From the NCBI GenBank assembly GCA_032718475.1, contig JAUCBJ010000812.1:1-64000 (forward strand): 64,000 nt of DNA, given 5' to 3'. The translations under genes and the position numbers were made by a program. Under the pieces are notes generated by a model. That model saw nothing but the letters and a program-made list of their open reading frames with translations. It made no database searches and had not been told where the DNA came from. Below, one piece after another: positions 11,329 to 22,038 of this stretch. The stretch comes from Nemertoderma westbladi. Its lineage: Eukaryota; Xenacoelomorpha; Nemertodermatida; Nemertodermatidae. How positions within the stretch are numbered: position 1 is the stretch's first letter; each line of letters begins with the position of its first letter.

Positions 11329-12558
11329 TGTAAAAGCTTCTGTGGGATCTAACTGGCCCCTTTTGCTTCGCAATCCAGTTTCCCCCCAGGCGCTGGAATA
11401 CTCTAAAAAGGTTCTCTAACTGTATATATATTCCCCTCGCCCGCAAGGTACCGTTACAGGTGTTTTAACGGACATAAAAGTCATTCTGCTATATACGTGT
11501 TTTGGCGGACATGGTAAGGCAAAAAACCTGCAATGCACCAACTACCTTTCACAGCTTAGCCGTGATGATTCATATTACGACATCTAACAGCTGGTTGCTG
11601 ACATGGAAACAGCCAGTGGATGCATGGTTCTTTGTTTGGCTTGAGCCAATCAGAGCGATTTTTCCTGTCGACGTGTAGCTTTTCGGCCGATCATAAGGAG
11701 AGTGTTCAGTCTTACTGTTTTCACTTGATACTTTGTTGTTATTGCTGTCTAAGCCAGAAACACCGGCTCTAAGAACTCTAGTAAAACTGCTTAGATTATA
11801 GAAAGTATAACTGTTACCGGCGGTGTTACCTCACTTAATTTAACTGCACTAATCATATTGTTTGTACTGCTATTTACCGTCAGTTATTAATTGTATCTAT
11901 TTGTTGATGGAAATATTGCTCTTTGGAGAATACGGATAAATCACCCAAAATTCCCAATTTTCTTGATACACTACAGGTTAGAGAGGCGGGCTATATATAA
12001 CAATTGCGATTTATATCAATGTGGTGTGTATTGAATCTAATGTTATTTAGTAGACACTACCTGAGTCAATTGCTGTTCTCTTTATGTGTGATCAAATATA
12101 CTGACGGTCGGCAGAATAGTGTGCATGATTGTGAGTGTGATGTGACTGGTAACAAAGCATTTCCTAAAGAATGCGACTTATACTTTAATCATAAGCCTTA
12201 TCGTTGCGTTTAGTATAAGTCCTAGCTCTGTTTAAATAGATAGAGCGCCACGTCCTAAAGGAACTGTTAATATTTCCCGAAAGTTAATAATATCTGTCAG
12301 AAATTACATATTAGCGATCAATCGAATAATACAGTAGGCTTACACTGCAACCTTACACTGCAATAATAAAATCTAAGCATCCGAATTCAGCCTCCCGGGT
12401 GTAGATCCATCGGGTGAATGATCGCGCATGGGCTGGCTTCGGCTAATGTTTTGTTTATTAGCATAAAATATTGTCGTATGCTAAAGGTGTGTTAATTAAC
12501 TAAAAGACATATAAATTTTGGCAGGTTAAACTGCTAAAGGTCTTCAAAAGCGCGAACA
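11329..12558 (+). repeat. 5' LTR of BEL/Pao copy 1
   Basis: 1,230 bp, TG...CA ends, repeated at a constant offset of 10,710 bases as the 3' LTR with no difference noticed. It contains CCAATCAGAGCG (about 11646), also present in copy 2 (about 51174), and a TATATATAA (11993-12000) that copy 2 lacks. AATAAA at 12365-12370 is a possible polyadenylation signal, also not conserved in copy 2. The 3' half is much more similar to the copy 2 LTR than the 5' half. Confidence 0.96.
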
Positions 12559-14747
12559 GTAACAGTTTATACTCTTATTGCAGTAGGCAATAAGGTTGCA
12601 AAATACCGTAGTGACTGGTAAAACTGAACCGGTACTTTGTAGGTCAGTAGGCCTAACTGTCATCACCGGTACCGGTACTGCTGTACAAGTACATTTAGTA
12701 TTATTCGATTTGATTATTGTATACTGGTAGGTCTTAGTACTTAATCAGGGACTGCAGCCCTGAATTTTTTATTGAGATTTTACCTATTTCTGTCGGTTTT
12801 ATTTCCTAGTAGGCTAATATTCAGCAGAAGGCGTGTGACCCTGCTCAGATTGTTCAGATAATTGTAGGCTGAGCTGCTGTTTGACTGTTGTTGAGTTTGG
12901 AGAGATTGCGGCGTGTGTAGAGTTTGTCTGATAAAGTGCCGTTAGTAAGTTGGGGCAGCCATATACGGTAAGGTCAATCCCCTCTTAAAGAATAAGTCGT
13001 ACTACCGTGTTAGAACGCATACTAACTAACAGTTTCAGAGTCTGCATATACTGTAGTTTATCTAGGCTTGATCGTAGTCTGCCAGTGTTTTAGCCTGAGT
13101 TTGTTTGTGTGGTCTGTTCAGGTACCGTAATAGTTATTACTTAAATATTTGTAGGCTGGATTGTTGTCTAGCTATTTTAGGTCTGAAGGGATTGCTGCGT
13201 GTGTAGAGTTGGTCTGATCAAGTGCCGTTAGTAAGTTGGGGCAGCCATATGCGGTAAGGTCAATCCCCTCTTAAAGAGTAAGTCGTACTACCGTGTTAGA
13301 ACGCATACTAACTAACAGTTTCAGAATCTGCACATACTGTAGTTTGTTTAGGCTTAATAGTAGTCTGCCAGCATTTGGTTTGTATTTGTTTGAGTATTCT
13401 GTACGGGTAGCGTAATATTTATTATTCAGAGTTTATGCGATTATTCGCAACATTCATGTCCCCAAGTTTATTCCTACAGTAATTGTGCTTGTTATACATA
13501 CCGTTATAGTTAAACTAACCCCGGTACTACATCAGGGCTGCTTGGCGTAGGTAAAGACTGACGACATTGTGCATCGGTCACTCCAGCAGATGCCGTGGTT
13601 CTTTTAACTGTTCAAGTATATTTAACTACTGATTATTTGTTATACCGGTACTTGTACCTAATTTAGGGTTTAGTGTACAGTGCTTTCCGAAGTAATTAGT
13701 GTAGGCAGTATATTTGTGTTGTAAAGTGGTTGATAGGCACATTCGTTAGCTCTATTAGCTTCTGGGTAGGAACAATCCGTGATACATAACGTAGTACCTA
13801 TAGCGATACGGTTATAGGTCGTCAGGCGGTGGTATTTTCCTATCTGGACAGTACAATATATTTACTACTTATTATTTCAAATACCGTAGTACCCTGTCCG
13901 TTGTAATAACCAGAAATCTAACCCTTTGTTGGACTGGTTTGTAGACTTCCTGTAAAATTACCCTAAAAATTTCGTACGTAATATTTTGTTGTATTTAATT
14001 AGAGAATTAATCTCACCCGTATCGTAAGTAATTTGTAGTATTAAGTAACTTAGGTAAATTAGAATTATCAGTTTTAGTGTCAAATAAATAGCACTTCACT
14101 GAGAGGCGTTCAGCTTCTGTGTAGTGACTCCCCCAGAAATAATAACATTTATTTCAAATATTGACAAAAACCCATATAACGGGTATATAAATATTATAAA
14201 TCAAATCAAACGATTTATAAATAGTAGGCCTGTCATACAACAACTAGGTCTCACTACCAGTTGGACTACTGCTTAAACAACGGTAATAAAGTAAGTTAAA
14301 GTAACTAAGTAACCTTAAAATATTCAGAAATTCAATTATTCTAAAAATAATTGACATACCGGTACTTACTATAGGCTTATTATATTTATTTCTATAAATT
14401 TGAGCTGAAATCATACCGGTATTCTGTAATTAATTTTAGTTCATAATTATACTTTATATATTATAAGTGTAAGCTGTATACCGGTATCCACGATAGGCCT
14501 ATTATATATTTATATATTTATATATATATTTGTGCTAAATTTATACACCGGTACTCTGTGGCAAATCTAGTCTGTAATAATACTTATATATACTATAAGC
14601 ATACCGGTATTCTGATATAATATATATATATCCCGCTATATTAAGTAGCAGTATCGGTAATTAATTATTAGGCTAGCAGTGATACTGAATTACTAGACTT
14701 GCTTTAACTGTATTTATAGCTGTAGGCATTCGACTGTGTAAACAAAC
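12559..14747 (+). other. Long untranslated leader of BEL/Pao copy 1
   Basis: 2.2 kb between LTR and gag without a useful ORF. It contains a direct duplication of about 286-bp period (conserved blocks at about 12911-13060 and 13197-13350: GTGTGTAGAG, TAAGTCGTACTACC, AGAACGCATACTAACTAA). A highly conserved block near 13495-13605 is followed by a hairpin (ACCTATA 13796-13802, TATAGGT 13813-13819), then an AT-rich zone with repeated ATACCGGTATTCTG. The same layout recurs in copy 2, suggesting packaging or translation signals. No primer-binding site could be assigned. Confidence 0.7.
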
Positions 14748-16199
14748 ATGTCGGACACAACCCAATCACTGTCGGATAGTCTTTTGGAAAGTGTTAGAAT
14801 GACTGTTAGACAGTGTCTTAAAAATATCAGTGACCCAGATCCCAGTATAGAACATCCTAGATCCAAGTCTAAGTCACCTCCTGCTGTAAGAAAGGCCATC
14901 CCTACCGTAGTAGTGTCAGACCCTAGACTAGTAGAACACCGTAGGTCTATCATCGGCACTCGGGCCCAAGTCAAGCGGGATCAAGAAGCAGCTATCAAAC
15001 AGCAGCAACCTCCTAGCCCAGAACCTAGTTCTCAGCGGCCCGATGGCTCCAGTTGTTCGGATACTGCTGAGCGGAGACCCGAACGCGGAGCGAAGATGGC
15101 GGATACGGTTTATGATGAGCGACCAACCTTTGAAGAATCAACCGACGCTGCTTCTCCTCAAGTGGAAAGCGAAGTGGAAAGCGAAGTGGAAAGCGAAGTG
15201 GAAAGCGAATTAACAGCAGCAGAGAAGCCGCGAACTAGAGATGCCATTGACATCTATCTGTCAGACTATCAGCGATTCATAGGAGACGAAGAGTTGAGGA
15301 GACGACTGTCTGGACTTCGCCCTAATAGTGAAGGAACCAAGCTTGTGTTGGACGCACTCGATGCTGAAATGTTAGCTGCAAACCAAGCTGAATGTGATGA
15401 AAAACTCCGCCTCACTAGAGTCCGAGAAGAACAAATAAAGAAAAGAAGGATAGAGGAACAAAAAACGGCGGCTATGGCGGAGGCTATAGCAGATGCAGAA
15501 GCAGAAAGAAAGGCAGCGGCGGCAGAAGTAGAAGCAGAAAGAAATGCAGCGGCGGCAGAAGTAGAAGCAGAAAGAAAAGCAGCAAAGGCAGTGGCAGCAG
15601 CAGAAAGGAGAGCATCTGAGCAGACTACCCAACTGGAGTTGGAGAATCTGCAAGAGACACAAGACAGTATAACTAAACAGTTTACTGCTAATCAAATGCA
15701 GATGATGAGAAAATCTACTCCCAAGCGCCAGGGGTACACATCATCGGAGGAAGGCGATACTACCGACCCTGAAGGCGGTGGAGATAGATCTCATCTAAGT
15801 AGGCGTAGAAAAACATATTACCGTCGTAAATTGCCTGATTTGCCCCCAGCTGTTAAAAGACAGCTAACTAGCACAGATTTAGGTAGTGCAGAACCCATGG
15901 AACAATTTATCCAGGTCAAAAGACTCCCTACTATAGTCGATGAACCTGAAATAATTAGGCCTGTAGTTCCCAAAGTCACTTCTGTGCTAGAGACCCCTAC
16001 ACTTCCAGAGCTTAACTCTAAATTCCCTTTACATAGCACTACACTGCCTGTACCCGGTGGAACAGTCCATGCAAATACCCCTGTCCAGATAGCAGAGAGA
16101 GAAATCCATAATTTGTCTCCCGTCGTCCCGCGTCAGCGACGATGTTGGCGACTCCCGCTTCGGCGGTTGAGTGGGTGGAAGAGGGACGGCGGGGGATGA
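14748..16199 (+). pseudogene. gag: BEL/Pao gag, N-terminal part, frameshifted (copy 1)
   Basis: Starts MSDTTQSLSDSLLES after the conserved AAACAAACATG context shared with copy 2. It codes for an acidic and Ser/Pro-rich N-terminus, a VESE run from four GTGGAAAGCGAA repeats (about 15160-15210), DAIDIYLSDYQRFIGDEELR, and an Ala/Glu/Lys-rich coiled coil (about residues 215-300). Compared with copy 2, about 190 residues after GAKM(A/T)D are absent. A 4-base deletion near 16131 shifts the frame, and it terminates at 16199 in an unrelated Arg-rich tail. It cannot make full Gag without frameshifting. Confidence 0.85.
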
Positions 16200-18889
16200 A
16201 TCTCCTGCTAGGACAGATGCAGGAGACTGTCCACCAACTTAAGGGAACAGTGAGGGAAGGTAGAGCAGAGTTGCAAGAAGTGCAGCAAAGTATCGCGCTA
16301 GAACGCGACAAATTAGTCAATATACAAAAAGGTATACCAATGCCCCCTGTAACATTGTGTCAACCCGTTAGGTCTGAAGTATTACATGTGCAAGGTGTGG
16401 AGCCTACACGCATCTATACTGCTAGTGAAGTTGAAACTCCTATAGCAAACCCTATTAAGGGTGATTATAGACCTGTTATTAATGATATTCCCTATAGACC
16501 TGATAATGATCCGAGAAATTTGTATACCGATAATTCGATATTAAATAACACGATGGCCCAAGAAAGCTTTACGCGTCAGATGGCTAGAACAGAAGCCCGC
16601 CAAGCGGTCAAAGTGGGAGAGATCGTCAAATTCAATGGAGATGAGATGAAATGGTTACCTTTCAACGAATATTACAAAGATAGCATACAGAACTCTGTAC
16701 TATCTAACGGAGAGAAACTTAGATTCCTCATCAAGTACTTGGAAGGACCTCCCAAGTTAATGGCGTTAAAGTTTATTGGACATCCAGATGGATTAAGACA
16801 AGTTTGGGATACATTAAACATCAGGTATGGTAACAAGGATAACATAGCTAAGTATTTGTATGCAAAATTAGTAGCCCCCCGACACTTCCTTAGTAGCGAG
16901 ATTATAGAGTTTGCCGATGAGATTCAAGAGATCTGTAGACAACTGGACTGGTTAGGTAAGTCGCATGAATATCAGAGTTCCATGGTCCTTGGAGCCGTAG
17001 TCTCTACTTTACCAAAGGGTGGAGTATGTACACGCTGGGACAAGAAAGTGTTGTACATGAATGAACAACAACGACGAAGTCCTACCATGGCTGACCTCAT
17101 GTCCTTCTTAGATAGTGAAGTAAAATTACAACTCATAAGGCAGTCCAGAGAGAAAACATCGGAAAATAAGGTAAGTGAGAAACCCGTTTCTAGGAGAAGG
17201 ATAATACCAGTGTGTTATACTGACGACGGCGAAAGCCAAGCTTCTCAAGAAGAGGACAGCAGGAAAGACACAGCAAAATCTTACTATGACAACAAGACCT
17301 ATAAAGACGTAAGTAAATACAAGTCTCGAACCAGTGACAGGAGAGAACAGGTAACAACAACTCCTCCTACGTCTCCTAAGAGAATTCACGGAAGAAAGCC
17401 CGAAGAAAGAACGAGAGTGCAGAACGTTAACCAAGTTAAGGTGAGTAACATCAAACCAAAATGTGCGCTGTGCGACGGGCCCCACCGTTTGAGTGCGTGT
17501 GCTGAATTTCTAAAGAAATCCCCTGTAGACAGACGTACAGTCCTGTGGAATAAGCGGTTATGCTATAATTGCCTCAGATCAGGACACCAACGGCGAACCT
17601 GTTACTCCGACGTAAAGTGTGCAAAGTGTGGCGCGAAACATCACATCTTGTTACACAGTGAGTTCGAACGAGACAACCCGAGTCAGGTAAGTGAGCCCGA
17701 ACTACATGTCCAATTCAGTGATGTGAACGACACTGACCAAGGTTCTGAGTGGGAAGGATTCTATACAGACGAATTCTCCGATGCCAACGAATCCTGTTAT
17801 CTAATAAATACCACAGTGTATCGAGCACTTACGAATGAAAAGGACACTGACGAGTTTACTCCAACTCCTTTTGACAAACAACCATCTTGGAAAGTTCCAA
17901 CTTCCAACATAGGAATAAGAGAATTTCCTGTAGTGCAAGTTCGAGTTCATGGTCCCAACAAGAGTTACATAGTGAACGCCCTACTTGACTCCGGCAGCAC
18001 AGGAACATTCATCGATCAAGAACTAGCCGAAGATATCTTTGCTGGACAACCCAAATTCCGGACTAAATTGAATATGTCAGGAATTATGCAGGTTTGGAAA
18101 TCTACCCTAACGGCAGATTACTATGTAGGTGTGTTGTCCACCCCCCAGGATAAATTAGGAGCACAAAGTATAAGGTCAGTAAAAATGGTGGCTATAAAGA
18201 ACTTCGCTACTACCCAAGCAGACCTTTATAATTGGGACGAGGATGAGTGCATCCAACATCTTGAGATACCTCGATTCCAAACCGATTATCCTGGAGTGCA
18301 AATACTCATCGGCCAAAACGCGCATGAGGCGCTCGAGCCATTAGAGAAACGGCCTGCTCAACCACAGCCACTACAAACCTATGCGGTAAGAACTAGAGTA
18401 GGTTGGTACTTCACTGGCCCTTCCCGTAGAACTCTCAAAGAGAGATTACCTCAACAACAGGTATACCAAGTAAAGGGGGAAGTGGAGAGCAGTGATGTGG
18501 ACGATCCAACTGAGGGAACACCATACTCCTCAGATAATGACGATATTAACTCCAATGTAGATCAATGGAGACATTGCCTTGAGACGATTAATCCAGCCAA
18601 CATCGCTTCCAGAGGAGCAACTCCTCAAGAACTGATAGATACTCCAGGCTGGTTAGGTGGATCCGACTCCTTAAGTAAAGAAGAAGAAGAATGGCCTCCT
18701 CATCTTACCACGGCAGAGAGTAGACAGGCCAAGGGAGCGGAGAAACTAACACAACAACTCAATCGCCCAGCTGGTCGTTTATGTTTACTGGAAAGAGACC
18801 GAAAACTGTCCGGAAACTATGGAAGGCAAGATACTCTTCCTACGACCACTTCCCTAATCCGACAAATATCTAGGGACTCTATAACGTAA
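16142..18889 (+). pseudogene. BEL/Pao gag C-terminus and protease, deleted pol (copy 1)
   Basis: Continues Gag in the shifted frame: the DUF1759-type capsid region (KFNGDEMKWLPFNEYYKDS), then three zinc modules (CALCDGPHRLSAC, CYNCLRSGHQRRTC, CAKCGAKHHILLH), then the aspartic protease motif LLDSGSTGTF (Asp at about residue 616 from the first ATG). After the block GTPYSSDNDDI the frame jumps to the end of RNase H (DQWRHC...IASRGATPQ), then from AKGAEK straight to the last residues of the integrase module (QQLNRPAGRLCLLERDR). Thus RT and integrase are gone but the ends stay in frame to TAA at 18889. The ATG at 16142 is probably not a natural start. Confidence 0.85.
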
Positions 18890-20511
18890 TAACATATGGA
18901 GTGGGCGTGTGGCTATATCATTTTATATTTGTTTTTATTTTATATTTATGTATGTATTATTATGTAATTTTATTATAATCGTTTTCTTTAATTTTATTTA
19001 GTAAAATGTTATTTTAGAAAATTTAGTAAATTAGTGCAATATATTAGTGTTTATTACGTACATAATTACTTATAATATATATTTAGTGCGACGGCGAGAA
19101 ATAATTATTTTCTCTTCCCTTACTGTCCGTATCATATTATAAATACGTGACTACAGTAAGATGAAATGTCCGTACTTATTAAAGTACAATAAAGCTCCTA
19201 CTGTATTTAAGTATTATTGGTAGGCAGAGTATTAGGAATGCAAAGTTCAGATCCTCGTGTCTCGGCTAAACCAAGCTCTGGGTAGACCTTGGAAACGACT
19301 TGCCTCTTCACACTGACATTGCTTCGTGCGATATTGCTCTCATACCGTATATTAAATAATACATATAGTAGCGTGATGTCCCTTTAACAGTAGCGTATAA
19401 CGCAAAATAAATCTGTTAAACTTTTGACCATCTGTAATTCTAGTCGATTAAGATATCGTGGCACCCACCGATATACTTGAAAGACAAATTCTAGAATCAG
19501 TGGTTAACGTCCCCAGACAAGTTCTGGAATAAATCGGTGCCCATCCTAAATATTAATTTAATATTTTGTTAAAATCTGTAAAATCCCGATCCTTTAAAAT
19601 TTCTAGTCAATTAAGATATCGCAGTATTTACCGATATTCTTAGAAGGACTATTTTATAGAATTAAGGATCCTAAGTCCCCAGATATGCTCTGGAATAAAA
19701 TTTATGTCAATTTAATATCAAATAATAAAATTCACGGGAATAAATTTAAATTCATATTCAAATGAATTTCATAAATTGTCATTTTGTACAATTTATAACA
19801 TTCCCAAAATTCCAGTAATTAATAGATCATGGGAGCGGAGTTTCATATTGAGTGTACTAGAGTGTGAGAATCTCCAACATATAGTCAATAGCCGATAAAA
19901 TTTATAAAATCATGCATAAAGAGGATATTGACAATTAAAGAATTACTATTAAATAACATCCCAGATCTGTATGCATGAGGATTGCCCTAATTCTACCGCT
20001 AGTTTTCCATAATGTCACCATGGCAACACCCACGCTAGAATTAGAAACAAGTTAAAGGACCAATAAAAGCTTGCCCCATTGCGTAGCATAAGAGTATACA
20101 TAGCGCACTATTAGTATCCAAGGATACATAGTAATAACGTGACATTCTGGAAGACACTGACTAACGGACAAATGGCATGCATGTGTGCAATAAGTAATGA
20201 TTGTATGGAATTTGTGCGTTTATAGGTGAATGTTACTACTAAAGTGTGTTTACAGTAGCTAATCGCAATTGTAAAATAGCCCTAACTCTACCAAGATAAC
20301 CTCAAGTGGATTCAAGCCTTTGGGACGGACAGTGGTGGGACTTGTGCCGGTTATCGTTGTCGTGCTGTTGCTACATGTTGGCGTAAACACTGCGACAGTG
20401 GTACATCGGCGCTGAGAAACCCACTGTCCGGGGGCAAAGCCTAGTAGGCAGCGACGCCCGCTTGCCTAAAATATTAACTCATATTGATATTAATAAACTC
20501 AGATAGCAGAT
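18890..20511 (+). other. Conserved 3' noncoding region of BEL/Pao copy 1
   Basis: 1.6 kb without an ORF, strongly conserved with copy 2 (62481-64000). It holds two diverged copies of a unit of about 165 bp (at about 19438-19545 and 19603-19700: TCTAGTCGATTAAGATATCG ... CCCCAGACAAGTTCTGGAAT). It also has a palindrome CTAATTCTACCGCTAG / CTAGAATTAG (19988-20044) surrounding the RFX X-box GTCACCATGGCAAC (20014-20027). The last bases before ORF3 (GATAGCAG then ATATG) could be a splice acceptor. Confidence 0.65.
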
Positions 20512-21960
20512 ATGACGGAATTGATAGAAGATGACCTTGGTATTAGAGAGCGATATAATCTACCTTTGCAAGCGTTTGTGGATAGCTTGATACGCGGTGA
20601 AGCCGATCCAACTATTACGGAGGACGATGGTTGTTATATCGAACCGCCGATGTCCCAGGAACAACTTACGCGTGAAGCGGAATATAGAAAATTCACCGCT
20701 CGCTATACGAATCGCAATGGTACGTATATGGACTTCCTAACTACCGGCCATCCTATCGATTTACATGATACGGACGATGTAGACACCGAAAGGGAAATGG
20801 TTCTATTTAAATATCATACCCAGCGGCGTCGTAACGATAAAACGAGAATAGATCACGAAAATTCTATTCGTAACAGACTGGGAAGACGAACCAATATGTC
20901 TAGAATCTGAGGAGATTCAGCCTATCGCGCTCGGAACAGCGACAACGATTACATCCTAGAATGGTATCAAAGTCCACAGTGTCTCACTGCGTACGATTAT
21001 CGCCATGCCAACTATGTTTCTCGGCAACGTTGTCGGTTATGCGCATCGAGAGACCATGTTACGCCCATGGACACAAACGTCCGCTGTTCCTATTTCCACG
21101 AACAACCGGCGATGGAAATTTATTGCGCGTATTGCAGATTTAATAATTTGCACATTTTTGCGGTTTGCCCTCAATTTATGACTCAATGTCACCATTGTCA
21201 ACTAAAGGGACATGCCAGTTTCGATTGCCCTTTTAATCACGATTTGGAAAGCGTAGATGAAATGATCACACTACGTTACATCAGAGCTTGGGAAGCGAAC
21301 ACTGATTTATATTGTGATTCACGCCATCGCTATTATCCTGGACGCGCCTACGAAGGAGTTTATGCGTTCCATCCATATTTGTTTGCCTCCGTCGAGCAGA
21401 AATCGCGCCTATCAAGTTATGAACTATTGAAGCGCGTTGGAGAATGTATTTCAACCAAATATGTACGCAAATTCCTCAGGAGCATTAATCCGAGTGACAT
21501 CAATTCGTATAACTTAATAAACTTTATCCGTCAAGATCCGGCCTATGGAGACTTATTTGTCAACTCACACCCTGAGTTACAGGAAGTATATCGATGGCCT
21601 TACGAGTACAGAGCCCGCGAACGCGAGTTGGAAGGAGCCGTTGGACCAAGGAAGTTTCTAACTGCCTATGGTCCACCCACGGCCCTCGTTCAGACCACTC
21701 GTAAAGGACCCGTAAGAGCGGCTGTCTTGAAACGAGCTCTCAAAGCCGTTAGACCCCTCTCCCCGGACGTTGATGTCAGTCGGCCCGGTGCTTCGACTGG
21801 CGGGTATACCGATCGCAATCCCATACCTTCTGATGCAATCATATTGCACTCTTCACCCAGGAGTTATAGCCCTCCTCGTAAAGTGGCTCGCCCCAAAGAG
21901 AAAAGGACTCTTGCTAGCTTTAAAAAACTGCGTAAACGCCGTCCGCGCAAGAAAGACTAA
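20512..21960 (+). CDS. Third ORF of BEL/Pao copy 1: zinc-knuckle protein, one in-frame TGA
   Basis: A single frame of 483 codons (including the final stop) starting MTELIEDDLGIRERYNLPLQ, interrupted only by TGA at 20908-20910 and ending TAA at 21958-21960. Before the TGA are 132 mostly acidic residues. After it is a Cys-rich core with three zinc modules: C174-X2-C177-X14-C192-X3-H196, C205-X2-C208-X5-H214-X4-C219 and C226-X2-C229-X4-H234-X4-C239. The last is a perfect retroviral-type CCHC knuckle (CHHCQLKGHASFDC). The C-terminus is Pro/Ser-rich and then very basic (KKLRKRRPRKKD). No signal peptide or membrane segment is present, so it is not an envelope protein despite its env-like position. 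A nucleic-acid-binding, Gag/NC-like accessory protein is inferred. I do not recognise the family. Codon use is less AT-rich than the flanks, supporting coding function. Confidence 0.7.
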
Positions 21961-22028
21961 CTGTTTAGAGTATTTTTATATTTTAGAAACTGTGATTTTG
22001 TATATTTTATAGACTTAAATCCCATTTT

Positions 22029-22038
22029 CTGGGAGCGG
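22029..22038 (+). promoter_or_regulatory. Polypurine tract of BEL/Pao copy 1
   Basis: CTGGGAGCGG directly before the 3' LTR TG, the expected position for plus-strand priming. Confidence 0.6.

Noticed and set aside
12004-12213. 69-codon ORF in the LTR of BEL copy 1 (also 22714-22923)
   Set aside because: Present twice only because LTRs are duplicates; the corresponding region of the copy 2 LTR (about 51525-51760) is frameshifted and has stops.
20512-21960. Envelope gene interpretation of ORF3
   Set aside because: No signal peptide, membrane segment or fusion-type motif; instead zinc knuckles and a basic tail.
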